Source of the DNA: an uncultured Mycoplasmatales bacterium
Lineage (GTDB): Bacteria > Bacillota_I > Bacilli_A > Mycoplasmatales > Mycoplasmoidaceae
Direction of reading: 5' to 3'
DNA length: 42,933 nucleotides
Assembly: GCA_949422915.1 (NCBI GenBank)
Contig: CASPLF010000003.1
Span: forward strand, 1 to 42,933
Part shown: positions 9,238 to 18,935 of the stretch, piece after piece
Layout of the letters: every line of letters starts with the position of its first letter
How positions within the stretch are numbered: position 1 is the stretch's first letter
The notes under the pieces: model-generated
Told to the model about the DNA's origin: nothing
The model's input: the letters and a program-made list of their open reading frames with translations, nothing else
Database searches by the model: none
Translations under genes and position numbers: made by a program

Positions 9238-9894
9238 ATGGAAAAAGAAGTAATACAACAAGAAGTTAAACAAGAAACAAAAGCTGAACAAAAACCAGCA
9301 GTAGTTGCATCTGAACAAAAACCTACACCAAAAACATCTGAGCACAAAGGTGAAAAAAACGGAAAGAAGAAAGAATCTTCTAAACATTTCTCTAAAAAAT
9401 CATTTGGAAAATTCAACAATAGTGGTTTTGAAAGTCAAACTGTAGAAATTAAAAGAATTTCTAAAACAACAAAAGGTGGACGTAGAATGCGTTTCTCTGC
9501 ATTAGTTGTTATTGGTGATAAAAATGGTAAAGTAGGTTACGGAATTGGTAAAGCTACTGAAGTTCCAAATGCAATTAAAAAAGCAACTAAAAATGCTAGA
9601 AACTCAGTGCGTAAAGTAATTATTAACAAGAAAGGTACATTGTACCACGAAGTTATTGGTTATGCAGCTGCTAGTAAAGTATTAATTAAACCTGCTAAAC
9701 CAGGTACAGGTATTGTTGCAGGTGGTGCTATTCGTTCAGTTATTGAATATGCTGGATTTAAAGATGTTTACACAAAGAATTTAGGATCAAATACTAAGAC
9801 TAACATGGTTCAAGCTACTCTTAATGCTTTATTAAACCAAAAACATCCATCAACAATTGCAAACTTACGTGATAAAAACGTGAAGGAATTGTAA
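9238..9894 (+). CDS. rpsE: 30S ribosomal protein S5 with long N-terminal extension
   Basis: 218 residues against ~165 usual. I start at ATG 9238 because GGAGG at 9228-9232 sits correctly before it; the track's ATG at 9226 overlaps that site. Residues 1-~63 are a low-complexity Glu/Lys/Gln-rich extension. The S5 double-stranded-RNA-binding-like domain starts near [31 protein letters not shown], followed by the C-terminal domain ([21 protein letters not shown]). S5 helps decoding fidelity at the mRNA entrance. No L30 gene follows, as in other mollicutes. Confidence 0.96.
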   Translation: MEKEVIQQEVKQETKAEQKPAVVASEQKPTPKTSEHKGEKNGKKKESSKHFSKKSFGKFNNSGFESQTVEIKRISKTTKGGRRMRFSALVVIGDKNGKVGYGIGKATEVPNAIKKATKNARNSVRKVIINKKGTLYHEVIGYAAASKVLIKPAKPGTGIVAGGAIRSVIEYAGFKDVYTKNLGSNTKTNMVQATLNALLNQKHPSTIANLRDKNVKEL

Positions 9895-9909
9895 TCATAG
9901 GAGGAAAAC

Positions 9910-10362
9910 ATGGAATTAAATAACTTAAAATATACAAAAGGTTCAAGAAATCACAAAACTAAGACTTATGGTCGTGGTTTTGGTAGTGGTATCGGTAAAA
10001 CTTCAGGTAAAGGTACTAAAGGTCAAAAATCTCGTAAATCTGGTAAAGTAAGATTAGGTTTCGAAGGTGGACAAACTCCTTTATATCGTAAGATTCCAAA
10101 AGTTGGTTTCAATAACTACAACTTCCAAGAAAATTACGAAATAGTTACTTTAACACAAGTGGCTAAATTAGGTGAAGAAGTTAATAAAGAAACTTTAGTA
10201 AAAGCTGGATTGATTTCTTCTGCAAAAGCAAAAGTCAAATTAATTGGTGGTAAAAAACAAATTACTTTATCTAAACCATTAAACATTACAGTAGACAAAG
10301 TTTCTGCTAATGTAGAAAAAGCTATCTCAGCAGCTGGAGGAAAAGTAAACTACTCTAAATAA
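9910..10362 (+). CDS. rplO: 50S ribosomal protein L15
   Basis: 150 residues with the Gly/Lys-rich N-terminus (SRNHKTKTYGRGFGSGIGKTSGKGTKGQKSRKSGKVRLGFEGGQTPLYRKIPKVGF) that threads into 23S rRNA. It begins 15 bases after rpsE, with AGGAGG upstream. In many bacteria rpmD (L30) lies between these genes; here there is no room for it. The stop shares one base with the secY start (TAATG). Confidence 0.97.
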   Translation: MELNNLKYTKGSRNHKTKTYGRGFGSGIGKTSGKGTKGQKSRKSGKVRLGFEGGQTPLYRKIPKVGFNNYNFQENYEIVTLTQVAKLGEEVNKETLVKAGLISSAKAKVKLIGGKKQITLSKPLNITVDKVSANVEKAISAAGGKVNYSK

Positions 10363-11780
10363 TGGAAAATAAAAAGAATAAAAGTTACTGAGTAACTTTT
10401 AAAGAAATCTTTACTAATATTAATGTAATCTCAGCGCTTGCGATTACTGCTTTATTATTAGTTTTCTTTCATTTTATTAGTACATTAACATTACCTTTTA
10501 TTAAATTACCAAGTAATTACCGTTCAAGCGGTTCATTCGCAGACATGATGAACTTGCTAGCGGGTGGTGGTTTAGCAAAGATGTCATGATTTGCAGTAGG
10601 AGTAGGTCCTTATATTACTGCACAAATTCTTGTGCAATTGTTATCAAGTGATCTAATTCCTCCAATGGCAAGAATGGCTAAACAAGGTGAACGTGGAAGA
10701 AGAAAACTAGAAATTATTACTAGAATCACCACTCTTCCTTTTTGTTTATTACAAGCATACGCTGTAGTTGCGATGATTTTGCAATCTGGTTCTTCATCAG
10801 GAACAACTGAAGGAATTACTATTTTTGGTCATTCTTCAATTAGTGAATTTTCAGCTGGAGAAATTGCTTCACTATTATTAATTTTTACTGGTGGAACATA
10901 TGTTTGTGTTTTTATTGGAGACATTATTACAAAACGTGGTGTAGGTAACGGAGTTACCTTATTAATCTTGAGTGGTATCGTTGGTTCAATTATTCCTGAC
11001 TTTACATATGCATTCCATTTTATTCAATCAAAGATTAATATGTCTGCGGCTACTTATCAATTAACAGTTGCATTATCTTACATCTTATATCTAGCATTCT
11101 TTGTTATAGTTTTAATGTTTGCTATTTTTATTAATGGTGTTACAAGAAAAATTCCAGTTCAACAAGTTGGACAAGGTTTAAGTTTTAAAACTAAAGATTT
11201 AGCTTATTTACCAATTAAACTTAACCCTGCAGGTGTTATCCCAGTTATTTTTGCTTCATCAATTATTACGATTCCTGGTACTATTGCCCAATTCTTACCA
11301 GAAGACAATGCAAAGTGAATATTACAAGATTACTTTACATTAAATTCATGAGTAGGAATGGCTTTATACTTTGTATTTATTATTCTTTTCTCTTTCTTTT
11401 ATTCATATGTTCAAATTAATCCAGCTCAGTTAGCTGAGAATTTTGAAAAATCAGGCAAGTTTATTCCTGGTGTTAAAAACGGAGAGGACACTGAAAAACA
11501 AATCACTAAAGTATTAGCAAGAATTAACTGAATAGGTGCACCATTCTTAGCAATTATTGCTATTTCTCCATATTTACTATCAAAAGTAACTGGTATTCCT
11601 TCTGGTTTATCATTAGGAGGAACAGGTATCATTATTATTGTTTCTGGTACATTAGAATTATGAAACTCAATTAAATCTGCTTCTACCACAAGTGGATATA
11701 ACGTTACAAGAACAAAAATCATTAGTACTTTTGAACAAGAACCAAATTCAACAAAAGGAGGTACAACAAGATTATGATAA
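10362..11780 (+). CDS. secY: Preprotein translocase subunit SecY
   Basis: A 472-residue multi-pass membrane protein, the channel of the Sec translocon; its partner secG is at 40015. At least five TGA codons are Trp, so the track shows only one internal piece. About ten hydrophobic segments are visible. Family regions include [30 protein letters not shown] in the middle and [27 protein letters not shown]. The C-terminus ends TTRL-TGA-TAA: with TGA as Trp the protein ends in W. It overlaps the adk start by seven bases. Confidence 0.96.
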
Positions 11781-12391
11781 TTGTATTATTAGGAGCACCC
11801 GGAAGTGGCAAAGGAACATTATCTTCTAGATTAAAAAATGAACTAGGCTATGTTCATTTATCAACTGGTGACATGTTTAGAAAAATTCTAAAATCAGGTA
11901 CTGAATTAGGCAATAAAATTAATGCTATTATTCAATCAGGAAAATTAGTATCTGATGACTTAACTAATGAATTAGTTAAACAAGAATTATCAAATGTTCA
12001 TGCTGATAAAATTGTTTTAGATGGTTATCCTAGAACTGTAGAACAAGCTCAATTTTTAGACTCAATTGCAAAAGTAGACAAGGTTGTTCTAATTGATATT
12101 GAAAATGATGTTGTAATTAAACGTATTTCAGGACGTAGAATGTGTCCTAAGTGTAATTCAATTTATAACATTTATTTCAACCAACCAAAAGTAGAGAATA
12201 AATGTGATCTAGATGGTGAAACATTAATCACTAGAAAAGATGATAATGAAGAATCAGTAATCAAAAGATTAGCGGTTTATGATTCTCAAACTAAACCATT
12301 AATTGATTACTATGATCGCCGTCATATCTTGGTCAAATATGACGGTAACAAATCAATCGACCCAATTTTTGAGGCAATAAAAAAATTCTAA
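11774..12391 (+). CDS. adk: Adenylate kinase
   Basis: 205 residues, catalysing AMP + ATP to 2 ADP in the cytoplasm. The P-loop GAPGSGKGT is at residues 7-15, STGDMFRK and the DGYPRTVEQA block line the AMP site, and the LID carries CPKC followed by CDLDG, a zinc site of the three-Cys plus Asp type found in many low-GC Gram-positive relatives. GGAGG lies within the secY end, and its position between secY and map is the conserved order. Confidence 0.97.
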   Translation: MIIVLLGAPGSGKGTLSSRLKNELGYVHLSTGDMFRKILKSGTELGNKINAIIQSGKLVSDDLTNELVKQELSNVHADKIVLDGYPRTVEQAQFLDSIAKVDKVVLIDIENDVVIKRISGRRMCPKCNSIYNIYFNQPKVENKCDLDGETLITRKDDNEESVIKRLAVYDSQTKPLIDYYDRRHILVKYDGNKSIDPIFEAIKKF

Positions 12392-13140
12392 TGATTTATT
12401 TAAAATCACAAGAAGATATTGCCAAGATTAAGCAAGCTGCTGAGATTTGAAAAAAAACTAGAGCAGTGTTAATTGAAGCCACTAAACCCGGAGTCAGCTT
12501 AATCACCCTTGATAGATTAGCAGACGAAACTATTTGTTCATATAATGCGACTTGTAGTTTCTACCAATATGAAAAATTTCCCAAACACATTTGTATTTCG
12601 GTAAATGAACAGCTAATCCATGGTATTCCTGGTAAATATGTTATTAAACCAAATGATTTAATAACATTTGATATCGGGGTAACCTATCAAGGCCATGTTT
12701 GTGATGCAGCATTTAGTTTGGTAGTTGCTCCTTCAAATAATGAAGAAGCTAATAGAATTAACAAAGTTACTTTGTTAGCTCTAGATGAATCTTTAAAACT
12801 AATAAAACCAGGTAACACTATTGGTGATATTGGTGCCAAAATTAGCGAAATCGCCACAACCTATGGTTATGAAGTAATAAAGGATTTTACTGGTCACGGA
12901 TGTGGAAACCACGTCCACGAAGACCCTCTTATCCCTTGTTATGGAAAACCTCATTCTGGTCTTACAATCAGAAAAAACATGGTGTTGTGCATAGAACCAA
13001 TGTTATTGACAGACACCGATCAATATATTATTGATCCAAAAAATGGTTGAACAGTAATTTCAAAAAATAAGAAACTTACTTGTCATTGAGAACATATGGT
13101 TCTAGTAACTGAAGAAGGATGTGAAATCCTTACAAAATAA
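12391..13140 (+). CDS. map: Methionine aminopeptidase type I
   Basis: 249 residues when read from the ATG that shares its A with the adk stop ([22 protein letters not shown]). The track starts 75 bases late because of a TGA Trp codon, and ends early at another. The five metal ligands are in place: the two Asp of [16 protein letters not shown], the His of [12 protein letters not shown], and Glu in CIEPML and in HWEHMVLV. It removes N-terminal Met after deformylation; the deformylase gene is in this window too (def). Confidence 0.96.
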
Positions 13141-13163
13141 AAGAAAGGAAAATAATTAAATTA

Positions 13164-13376
13164 ATGGCAAATGATGCAATAAAAATGGATGGAACTGTTA
13201 AGGAAGTGGTGAATGCTAATTCCTATAAAGTTCTATTACAAAATGGAATTGAAGTAATGGCTAGCGTGTCGGGTAAAATGAGGATGCACAAAATTCAGAT
13301 TTTACCAGGCGATATTGTCCAAGTTGAGTTAAGTCCATATGATTTAACACGCGGAAGAATTACTTACCGCCGTTAA
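13164..13376 (+). CDS. infA: Translation initiation factor IF-1
   Basis: 70 residues forming a single S1-like OB fold: [64 protein letters not shown], which is the full IF-1 pattern. IF-1 occupies the 30S A site during initiation. The best Shine-Dalgarno (AAAGGA, ~13144-13149) is unusually far, about 14 bases, from the ATG. Its place between map and rpmJ is the standard order. Confidence 0.97.
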   Translation: MANDAIKMDGTVKEVVNANSYKVLLQNGIEVMASVSGKMRMHKIQILPGDIVQVELSPYDLTRGRITYRR

Positions 13377-13383
13377 TTTTATA

Positions 13384-13389
13384 TATAAT
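13384..13389 (+). promoter_or_regulatory. Possible internal -10 box before rpmJ
   Basis: TATAAT lies nine bases before the rpmJ ATG, in the 22-base infA-rpmJ gap, where no Shine-Dalgarno is present. If active it would make an almost leaderless rpmJ transcript serving the alpha part of the operon. The surrounding (TA)-rich run could also be chance. Confidence 0.35.
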
Positions 13390-13398
13390 ATATAAACT

Positions 13399-13512
13399 AT
13401 GAAAGTTAGAGCATCTGTAAAACCAATCTGCAAAGATTGTAAAGTTATAAAAAGAAAAGGTCGTGTGATGGTAATTTGCAAAAATCCAAAGCACAAACAA
13501 AGACAAGGATAA
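13399..13512 (+). CDS. rpmJ: 50S ribosomal protein L36
   Basis: Too short for the ORF track: 37 residues, [37 protein letters not shown]. The zinc ligands are the CKDC pair, the Cys of VICKNPKH and its His, the classic C-C-C-H pattern. L36 stabilises 23S rRNA junctions in the large subunit. No ribosome binding site precedes it, and translation could be leaderless or coupled to infA. Confidence 0.95.
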   Translation: MKVRASVKPICKDCKVIKRKGRVMVICKNPKHKQRQG

Positions 13513-13531
13513 AAAGGAGAATTAATAATAA

Positions 13532-13906
13532 ATGGCACGTATATTAGGTGTAGATATTCCTAACAATAAAAAAGTTCCTTATGCCCTTGCTAGTATCTAT
13601 GGTATTGGCATCTCATTAGGAAAGAAAATTTGTGCTGAGGCACAAATCGATCCAGAAAAAAGAGTTAGCGAATTATCTGAAAAAGAAATAGCTGCTATCC
13701 GTGAAGTTGCTTTAAAATTAACAATTGAAGGTGACTTAAGAAGAGAAGTAGCAATGAACATCAAGAGATTGATGGAAATTAATTGTTATCGTGGTATTAG
13801 ACACCGTAGAGGTTTACCAACTCGTGGTCAACGTACAAAGACTAATGCTCGTACTCGTAAGGGTCCACGTAAGACAATTGCTAACAAGAAAGTGGAAACT
13901 AAATAG
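13532..13906 (+). CDS. rpsM: 30S ribosomal protein S13
   Basis: 124 residues with the helix-two-turn-helix core ([25 protein letters not shown]) and the basic C-terminus [29 protein letters not shown] that touches P-site tRNA. S13 forms intersubunit bridges with L5 and pairs with S19. AAAAAGGAGAA precedes the ATG. The + frame ORF at 13791 overlapping its end is a shadow of rpsM and rpsK. Confidence 0.97.
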   Translation: MARILGVDIPNNKKVPYALASIYGIGISLGKKICAEAQIDPEKRVSELSEKEIAAIREVALKLTIEGDLRREVAMNIKRLMEINCYRGIRHRRGLPTRGQRTKTNARTRKGPRKTIANKKVETK

Positions 13907-13918
13907 TAAAGGAGAGTT

Positions 13919-14332
13919 ATGGCAACAGTTAAACAAACAAACAAAAAAACTGCTACTAAAGCAAAAGCTAAGAAAAAAAGAAAACTTCCTAGCGTTAATG
14001 GAATTGCTCATATTCATTCAACAGTTAACAATACAATTGTTACTATTACAGATGAACAAGGAAATGCGATTTCATGATCATCAAGTGGAGTAATTGGTTA
14101 TAAAGGTTCTAAAAAATCTACTCCATATGCAGCAGGTATTGCTGCTACAGCTGCTGCAAAAGCAGCAATGGCTATGGGTTTAAAATCTATTAAAGTTGTA
14201 GTCAACGGAACAGGTCAAGGTAAGGATACTGCAATTAGAAGCCTTGCAGCAACAGGACTAGTAATTACAGAATTATCTGATGCAACACCATTACCACATA
14301 ATGGTTGCAGACCACCTAAAAAACCACGTTAA
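13919..14332 (+). CDS. rpsK: 30S ribosomal protein S11
   Basis: 137 residues, absent from the track because of a TGA Trp ([23 protein letters not shown]). S11 forms part of the mRNA exit cleft on the 30S platform. The family pattern [28 protein letters not shown] and the C-terminal [17 protein letters not shown] are unmistakable. AAAGGAGAGTT gives the start. About 18 Lys-rich residues ([18 protein letters not shown]) come before the conserved core. Confidence 0.96.
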
Positions 14333-14349
14333 TTAAAAGGAGAATCACA

Positions 14350-15333
14350 ATGGAAAAATTTTTAAAATACACAATTAAACCAATTATCAATAATAAAGAC
14401 TCTAAAGAAACTTCATTTGTTTTACAACCATTAGAAAAAGGTTTTGGAACAACAATTGGAAACGCTTTAAGAAGAACATTATTATCAAACATCCCAGGAG
14501 CATCAATCTTTGCAATTAAAATCCCTGGAATTACTCATGAATTCCAAGCGATTAAAGGCATTAAAGAAGATGTTACTCAAATCGTTCTAAATTTAAAGAA
14601 TTTAGTTCTTAAAATTTCTGAATCTGCATTCAGTGATGAAGAATTAGCTTCAACTAAACTTGAACAATGACCAACTCTTCACATTTCTAAGAAAAAAGCT
14701 GGTGTAGTAACAGCAGCTGACATTGAAGTTCCAGTAGGAATGGAAGTTGTAAACAAAAACTTATACATCTGTACTATTACAGATGACAAAGCTTCACTTG
14801 ATATGGAAATTTATGCAACAAGAGGAAGAGGTTTTAGAACATTTGCTGAAAACCGTGAAATTGTTAACTCACTTTCAGTAATTGCAACTGATTCAAACTT
14901 CTCTCCAATTATCCAAGTTGGATACCATGTTGAAGATTACAAGATTTCAAAAACTGTAACTGGTGATTCATTAACTATGAATGTAGTAACTAACGGTTCT
15001 ATTGAAGCTACAAATGCAGTAGCACTTGCTGCTAAAATCTTATCTGAACACTTCATTCCATTAATTGACTTAGACGCTAAAGTTAAAGAAGTTGAAATTA
15101 TTAACCAACAAATTGAAGAACAAAAAGCAAACACTTTATCTATTGCTATTGAAGAACTTGATTTATCAGTTAGAAGTTACAATTGTTTAAAAAACTACGG
15201 TATTCACACAATCCAAGAATTAACTAACATGACTAAATCTCAAGTTGCTAAAATTAACAATTTAGGTAATAAGTCACTTCGTGAAATCCAAAAGAAATTA
15301 ACAGATTACGGATTAACATTCAAAACTGAATAG
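14350..15333 (+). CDS. rpoA: RNA polymerase alpha subunit
   Basis: 327 residues, joined across a TGA Trp codon at 14668 ([12 protein letters not shown]). The N-terminal dimerisation domain shows [28 protein letters not shown] and the block [21 protein letters not shown]. The C-terminal domain with the helix-hairpin-helix ([20 protein letters not shown] and [14 protein letters not shown]) binds promoter UP elements and activators. AAAGGAGAATC precedes the start; rplQ follows after 19 bases. Confidence 0.97.
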
Positions 15334-15352
15334 GCACAAATAAGGAGTAAAT

Positions 15353-15712
15353 ATGTCTTTTATAAATAAAAAAGGAAAAACTTCTGCTTGAAGACAAATG
15401 GTAATTAGACAACAAGTAAGTGATGTATTCGCTTATGGTCAAATTACTACTACAATCACTAAAGCAAAAGAAACTCAAAAACATGTTGACCATTGTGTCA
15501 CATTAGGCAAGAAAAACACATTAGCATCAAAACGTGAGTTAAGAAGTATCTTACTTCCTAACAAAGAAAAGTCTGTTGATCAATTAGTTAAAATTATCGA
15601 AGACTACGCTAAGAAACAAGCTAATCGTAATGGTGGATACACTCGTGTTCTTAAATTAGGTAAAAGAGCAGGAGACAACACTGAAGAAGCAATTCTTGCT
15701 TTGGTAAAATAG
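15353..15712 (+). CDS. rplQ: 50S ribosomal protein L17
   Basis: Last gene of the superoperon, 119 residues. Read from ATG 15353 with AAGGAGTAA upstream: MSFINKKGKTSAWRQMVIRQQVSDVFAYGQITTTITKAKETQKHVDHCVTLGKK, the L17 family pattern, here with a TGA-encoded Trp that hid the start from the track. GGYTRVLKLGKRAGDNTEEAILALV is the typical C-terminus. A terminator follows 19 bases after the stop. Confidence 0.97.
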
Positions 15713-15731
15713 TTTCACAAACTAAAAAAAG

Positions 15732-15760
15732 AAAGTTCATAGGGATCTATGAACTTTTTT
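15732..15760. terminator. Bidirectional Rho-independent terminator
   Basis: AAAGTTCATAG, loop GGAT, CTATGAACTTT is a perfect 11-base-pair stem followed by T residues on the plus strand and preceded by an A-run that serves as the T-run on the minus strand. It ends the ribosomal superoperon and, from the other side, the surface-protein gene whose stop codon starts at its edge. Confidence 0.9.
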
Positions 15761-18044
15761 AATAAGAACTACGTTTTATACTATCTTTACGGTAGTAATA
15801 TAAACCTAAAAATAAAATTAAGACACCTATGGCTACAATTGTTAATAATCAATATTTATTTAATGATTCAGATGAATTGAATTTGTATTCAAAGTTAAGT
15901 GCAACATCTTGTTTTGAGAAATAATCAGTATAGTAAATTTGAGCCTTTAATATATTTTTTGAATCATTAGGAGTTAGTTTTATATCTAATTTATTAAGAC
16001 TAGTAAAGTCTATAGAAGTATTTATAAAATTATTAATGAATATATCTTCGGTAATACTACTTGGTTTATTTCTACTTAATGATTTAGATAGTTTATTATT
16101 TTGTTTAATATAGTATGGTTCTAAATTTTTTATTTCAAAATTAATATCTTTTAATGAATCATAAAAATCAGGATTATCACTTTTGCACAATTTAATATTA
16201 GCAATTCCTTTTTCTTCATTTTCGTAATCAATTGAGAAATTTGAGCAATTCACAATGTTAGGATCGAAGTTATTAGCATCAAGAATATGCTTTATTTTGC
16301 TTTCATCTAGTTGAGGAGTATAAATCATTGACTCAAACAAATTCGCGTCAAATTGAGCGTGTTTAATGTCGGGTTTTTTCATACCACCATAAATAATTTC
16401 TTTATTGTTATCATTAATATTTAAATCAATCATGATCCTTCCGTTTATCTCATCACGCGTAATCTTATACATCGATGAATCTAAAACACTTCCCTTTAAT
16501 TTATCATTGTAATTGTCAGTGACACTTACAAATTTGTCCAAGACTTCATTGTCAGTTAGATCATATGGATAGTCTTTTGCTAACTCTTCTGGATAATAAG
16601 AAATAAATCAAGCATCTTTAATGAATGGTTTTGACAATATATAAGAGTTATTTTTATTTTCAATAAAAATACTACAAACGCTAATAGTGTCTTTTTGGTC
16701 TGGACCTACATAATTGTTAACATCTGAATATTCATTTTCAATTAGTTTATCTAATTTGAATTCATAATTTCCATCAATATTTTTTGTTAAATTAATTTTC
16801 TTTCCTTCTTTTAATTCTTTGTTTGAAATATTTGTTATTTCTTTTTTATATTTTTGTGGATTTTCTTTGGTAGGAATTTCATATTCTAATTTAATAGAAG
16901 TAAAGTCTTGCAGATACTTGCAAGTTTCATATGGGTTGCAACCAACATCAAGCTGATATTTTTCTAATAAATCATATTCATTAGAAACATGTTTATTAAT
17001 ATATGTTTGCATTTGTTCAATGTTATCACAGTTAATTACTTTAGTGAATATATCTTTAAAATTGTCATAACCAATTTTGTATTGATTGATTCCATCAATC
17101 ATAATTTGTTTAACATTGCCAGAATATTCAGTTCAATCAATTTGATTGAATCATTCATTTCTAATTTTTATTTTCTTAGATATATCAATAAACTCATTAT
17201 TTAATTTAATGGTAATTGTTCCATTACTATAGTTTGGTTCACAAATGCAAATTAGATCAGAGACATCATATCTATTTATCTTAGGGGCATCATTCTGAGT
17301 GTTTAACAAAGATAAATTATCTTTAGTTTTTTGTCCAGTTAATGATCATAAAAACCTTGTGACATAGTTATGAAAAACATAAATATATTGACATTCTTTT
17401 AATTTACTATATGGAATCCCAAAGAAATCAAAATTTTTATTATTAAAATTTTTATTAAATCCAACGTTAAGATTAACATCTTTTGCACTTTGAAATTCAT
17501 ATGCTTTATTGCTTCCGTATTGGAAAACAACTTTACCGTTAATAGAATGATATCCTACATTGTGAGGTCAAACTTCTGTATTTTTTAAATACAGATTTGT
17601 GTCATCAACACCTCATTTAATGTTGTTGACAGATTTAACTTCTAAATAATCTTTGTATGGAAGTGATCAATCTTGAACTCTTTTATCTTTATCATAATTT
17701 AAATTACCAAATTTAAATGAACCAGTATTTTCTGATAAATCTGGTTTAGTTGTTTGAGTTATCGACTTTATAACATAATCTCCATTTAATTCATCTAAGT
17801 AGTCAGATGCAAACATTCTTTTAAATGTTTGTTCAAATTCAATATTATGATCAATCACTCCATATACTCCTACATCTCAACCTATTCCATGTCATGCATT
17901 AATTTGTGTAGCAGAACTATGACATATTTGATCAGTAGGGTTTTGTTCATCTTGATTCAAGACTAAACTAGTATTGTTATTTAAAACCGGTTGTGGTATT
18001 GAACCTATAAGTGGTAAAACAGAAAAAAGTGCTTTTATTTTCAT
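15759..18044 (-). CDS. Large surface protein, signal peptide plus C-terminal membrane anchor
   Basis: The ORF-track fragments at 17667, 16608 and 15849 are in one frame separated only by TGA Trp codons, giving a single 761-residue protein. Residues 1-~22 (MKIKALFSVLPLIGSIPQP) look like a signal peptide without a lipobox Cys. The C-terminus has one transmembrane helix (WLLTIVAIGVLILFLGLYYY) and a short basic tail, so the body should be outside the cell, held by the C-terminal anchor. The body is Asn/Asp/Lys-rich, with few Cys and no domain I recognise. GAAAGGA is a good ribosome binding site. Adhesin or protease-like roles are possible but not supported. Confidence 0.85.
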
Positions 18045-18099
18045 TATTTGTCCTTTCATATATATACCTATGCTTTAAAGAGGCTATTTTTGTAAAAAA

Positions 18100-18121
18100 G
18101 TTTTTTGACTTGTTCAAAAAC
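18100..18121. promoter_or_regulatory. Inverted repeat at the putative -35 of the surface-protein gene
   Basis: GTTTTTTGA and TCAAAAAC form an 8-pair inverted repeat (one bulge) around CTTGT. Read on the minus strand it contains TTGAAC, followed after 17 bases by TACAAA, a weak promoter pair about 50 bases before the gene's ATG. The position would fit an operator, but the match is AT-rich and could be chance. Confidence 0.3.
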
Positions 18122-18229
18122 CCTTGTATTTTCAAGCGAATATGAATAAAAAAATTTTTTCAAATTTTCTAATTTAGAATTAAAATTATTAAATTTTAAG
18201 GTGTTAAGTTTTGAATATGGTTTCTACAC

Positions 18230-18235
18230 TATAAT
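18230..18235 (+). promoter_or_regulatory. -10 box of tRNA-Arg
   Basis: TATAAT lies ten bases before the first base of the tRNA. TTGAAT is upstream but only 13 bases away, so the -35 is poor, which is common in mycoplasmas. Confidence 0.6.
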
Positions 18236-18245
18236 TAATTTACTT

Positions 18246-18322
18246 GCACCTATAGCTCAGCTGGATAGAGCACAAGTTTCCTAAACCTGGGGTCGAAGGT
18301 TCGAATCCCTCTAGGTGCGCCA
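18246..18322 (+). tRNA. tRNA-Arg (anticodon CCU)
   Basis: Acceptor stem GCACCTA/TAGGTGC, D-arm GCTC/GAGC, anticodon loop TTCCTAA (anticodon CCT), T-loop TTCGAAT, encoded CCA. It reads the AGG Arg codon. The anticodon stem CAAGT/ACCTG and the T stem GAAGG/CCCTC each have an A-C mismatch at their central pair; all other pairs are sound. It has its own -10 box and its own terminator, so it is a single-gene unit. Confidence 0.93.
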
Positions 18323-18337
18323 AATAAAATTAATTAG

Positions 18338-18367
18338 AAGTCTTTATCAAATGATAAAGGCTTTTTT
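18338..18367 (+). terminator. Rho-independent terminator after tRNA-Arg
   Basis: AAGTCTTTATC and GATAAAGGCTT pair around AAAT, with one T-G wobble, followed by a run of T residues. Confidence 0.8.
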
Positions 18368-18372
18368 ATTAC

Positions 18373-18378
18373 TATAAT
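18373..18378 (+). promoter_or_regulatory. -10 box giving a leaderless ndt transcript
   Basis: TATAAT ends eight bases before the ATG at 18387, right after the tRNA terminator. No Shine-Dalgarno is present, so transcription should begin at or next to the start codon. Confidence 0.55.
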
Positions 18379-18386
18379 TTTTATAT

Positions 18387-18935
18387 ATGAGCAAGAAGTT
18401 TGTGGAAAACAAAAAACATGGTTATATAGCAGGTGCAATGTTTAGTGAAGCTGAAATTGCGCAACGTAAAAAAGAAGGTAAACAGTTAAATGCAAAAACT
18501 GATATCAATTGGTATAACCCAATTGAAGCACCATTTAATGATAAATCTACTTTACCTTCTGCATCAGATATTTTCTGAGGAGACACTAAAGAAGTATTAA
18601 AAAGTGAGTATATTATTGCTGATTTAAGCAATATGGATCCAGGGTTATGTTATGAATTAGGGATTGCTTGAGCTGTTAACTACATTAGAGATATTCTTAA
18701 AAGAAATAATAAACAAGCTGCAGATTTATTGGAAAAATATAGAATTAGAAGTAAAAAAATAATTGGTGTTTCAAGTGATATCAGACAAAAAACAGCTAAT
18801 AAATATGAAGACTATTTAGTCCCTTATGGACTAAACCAATATGTTGTTGGTGGAATATTAGATCAAGGAAAAATTGTTCATTCATTTAAAGAAGCATTAG
18901 AAATGCTAATGAATGAAAAACCAGCTAAAAAATAA
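18387..18935 (+). CDS. Nucleoside 2-deoxyribosyltransferase
   Basis: 182 residues when the TGA codons (IFWGDTK, GIAWAVN) are read as Trp; the track splits it in two. The enzyme exchanges the base of deoxyribonucleosides and serves nucleotide salvage in the cytoplasm. Evidence is the N-terminal GYIAGAMFSEAE (family YLAGPLF position) and the block SEYIIADLSNMDPGLCYELGIAWA, whose Glu corresponds to the catalytic nucleophile of the family. It starts leaderlessly and its end overlaps prmC, on the opposite strand, by 11 bases. Confidence 0.85.

Noticed and set aside
9895-9909. Missing rpmD (L30)
   Set aside because: Only 15 bases separate rpsE and rplO; absence of L30 is usual in mollicutes, so not a local deletion of interest.
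13791-14093. 100-residue plus-strand ORF
   Set aside because: Shifted frame across rpsM and rpsK, with no family resemblance.
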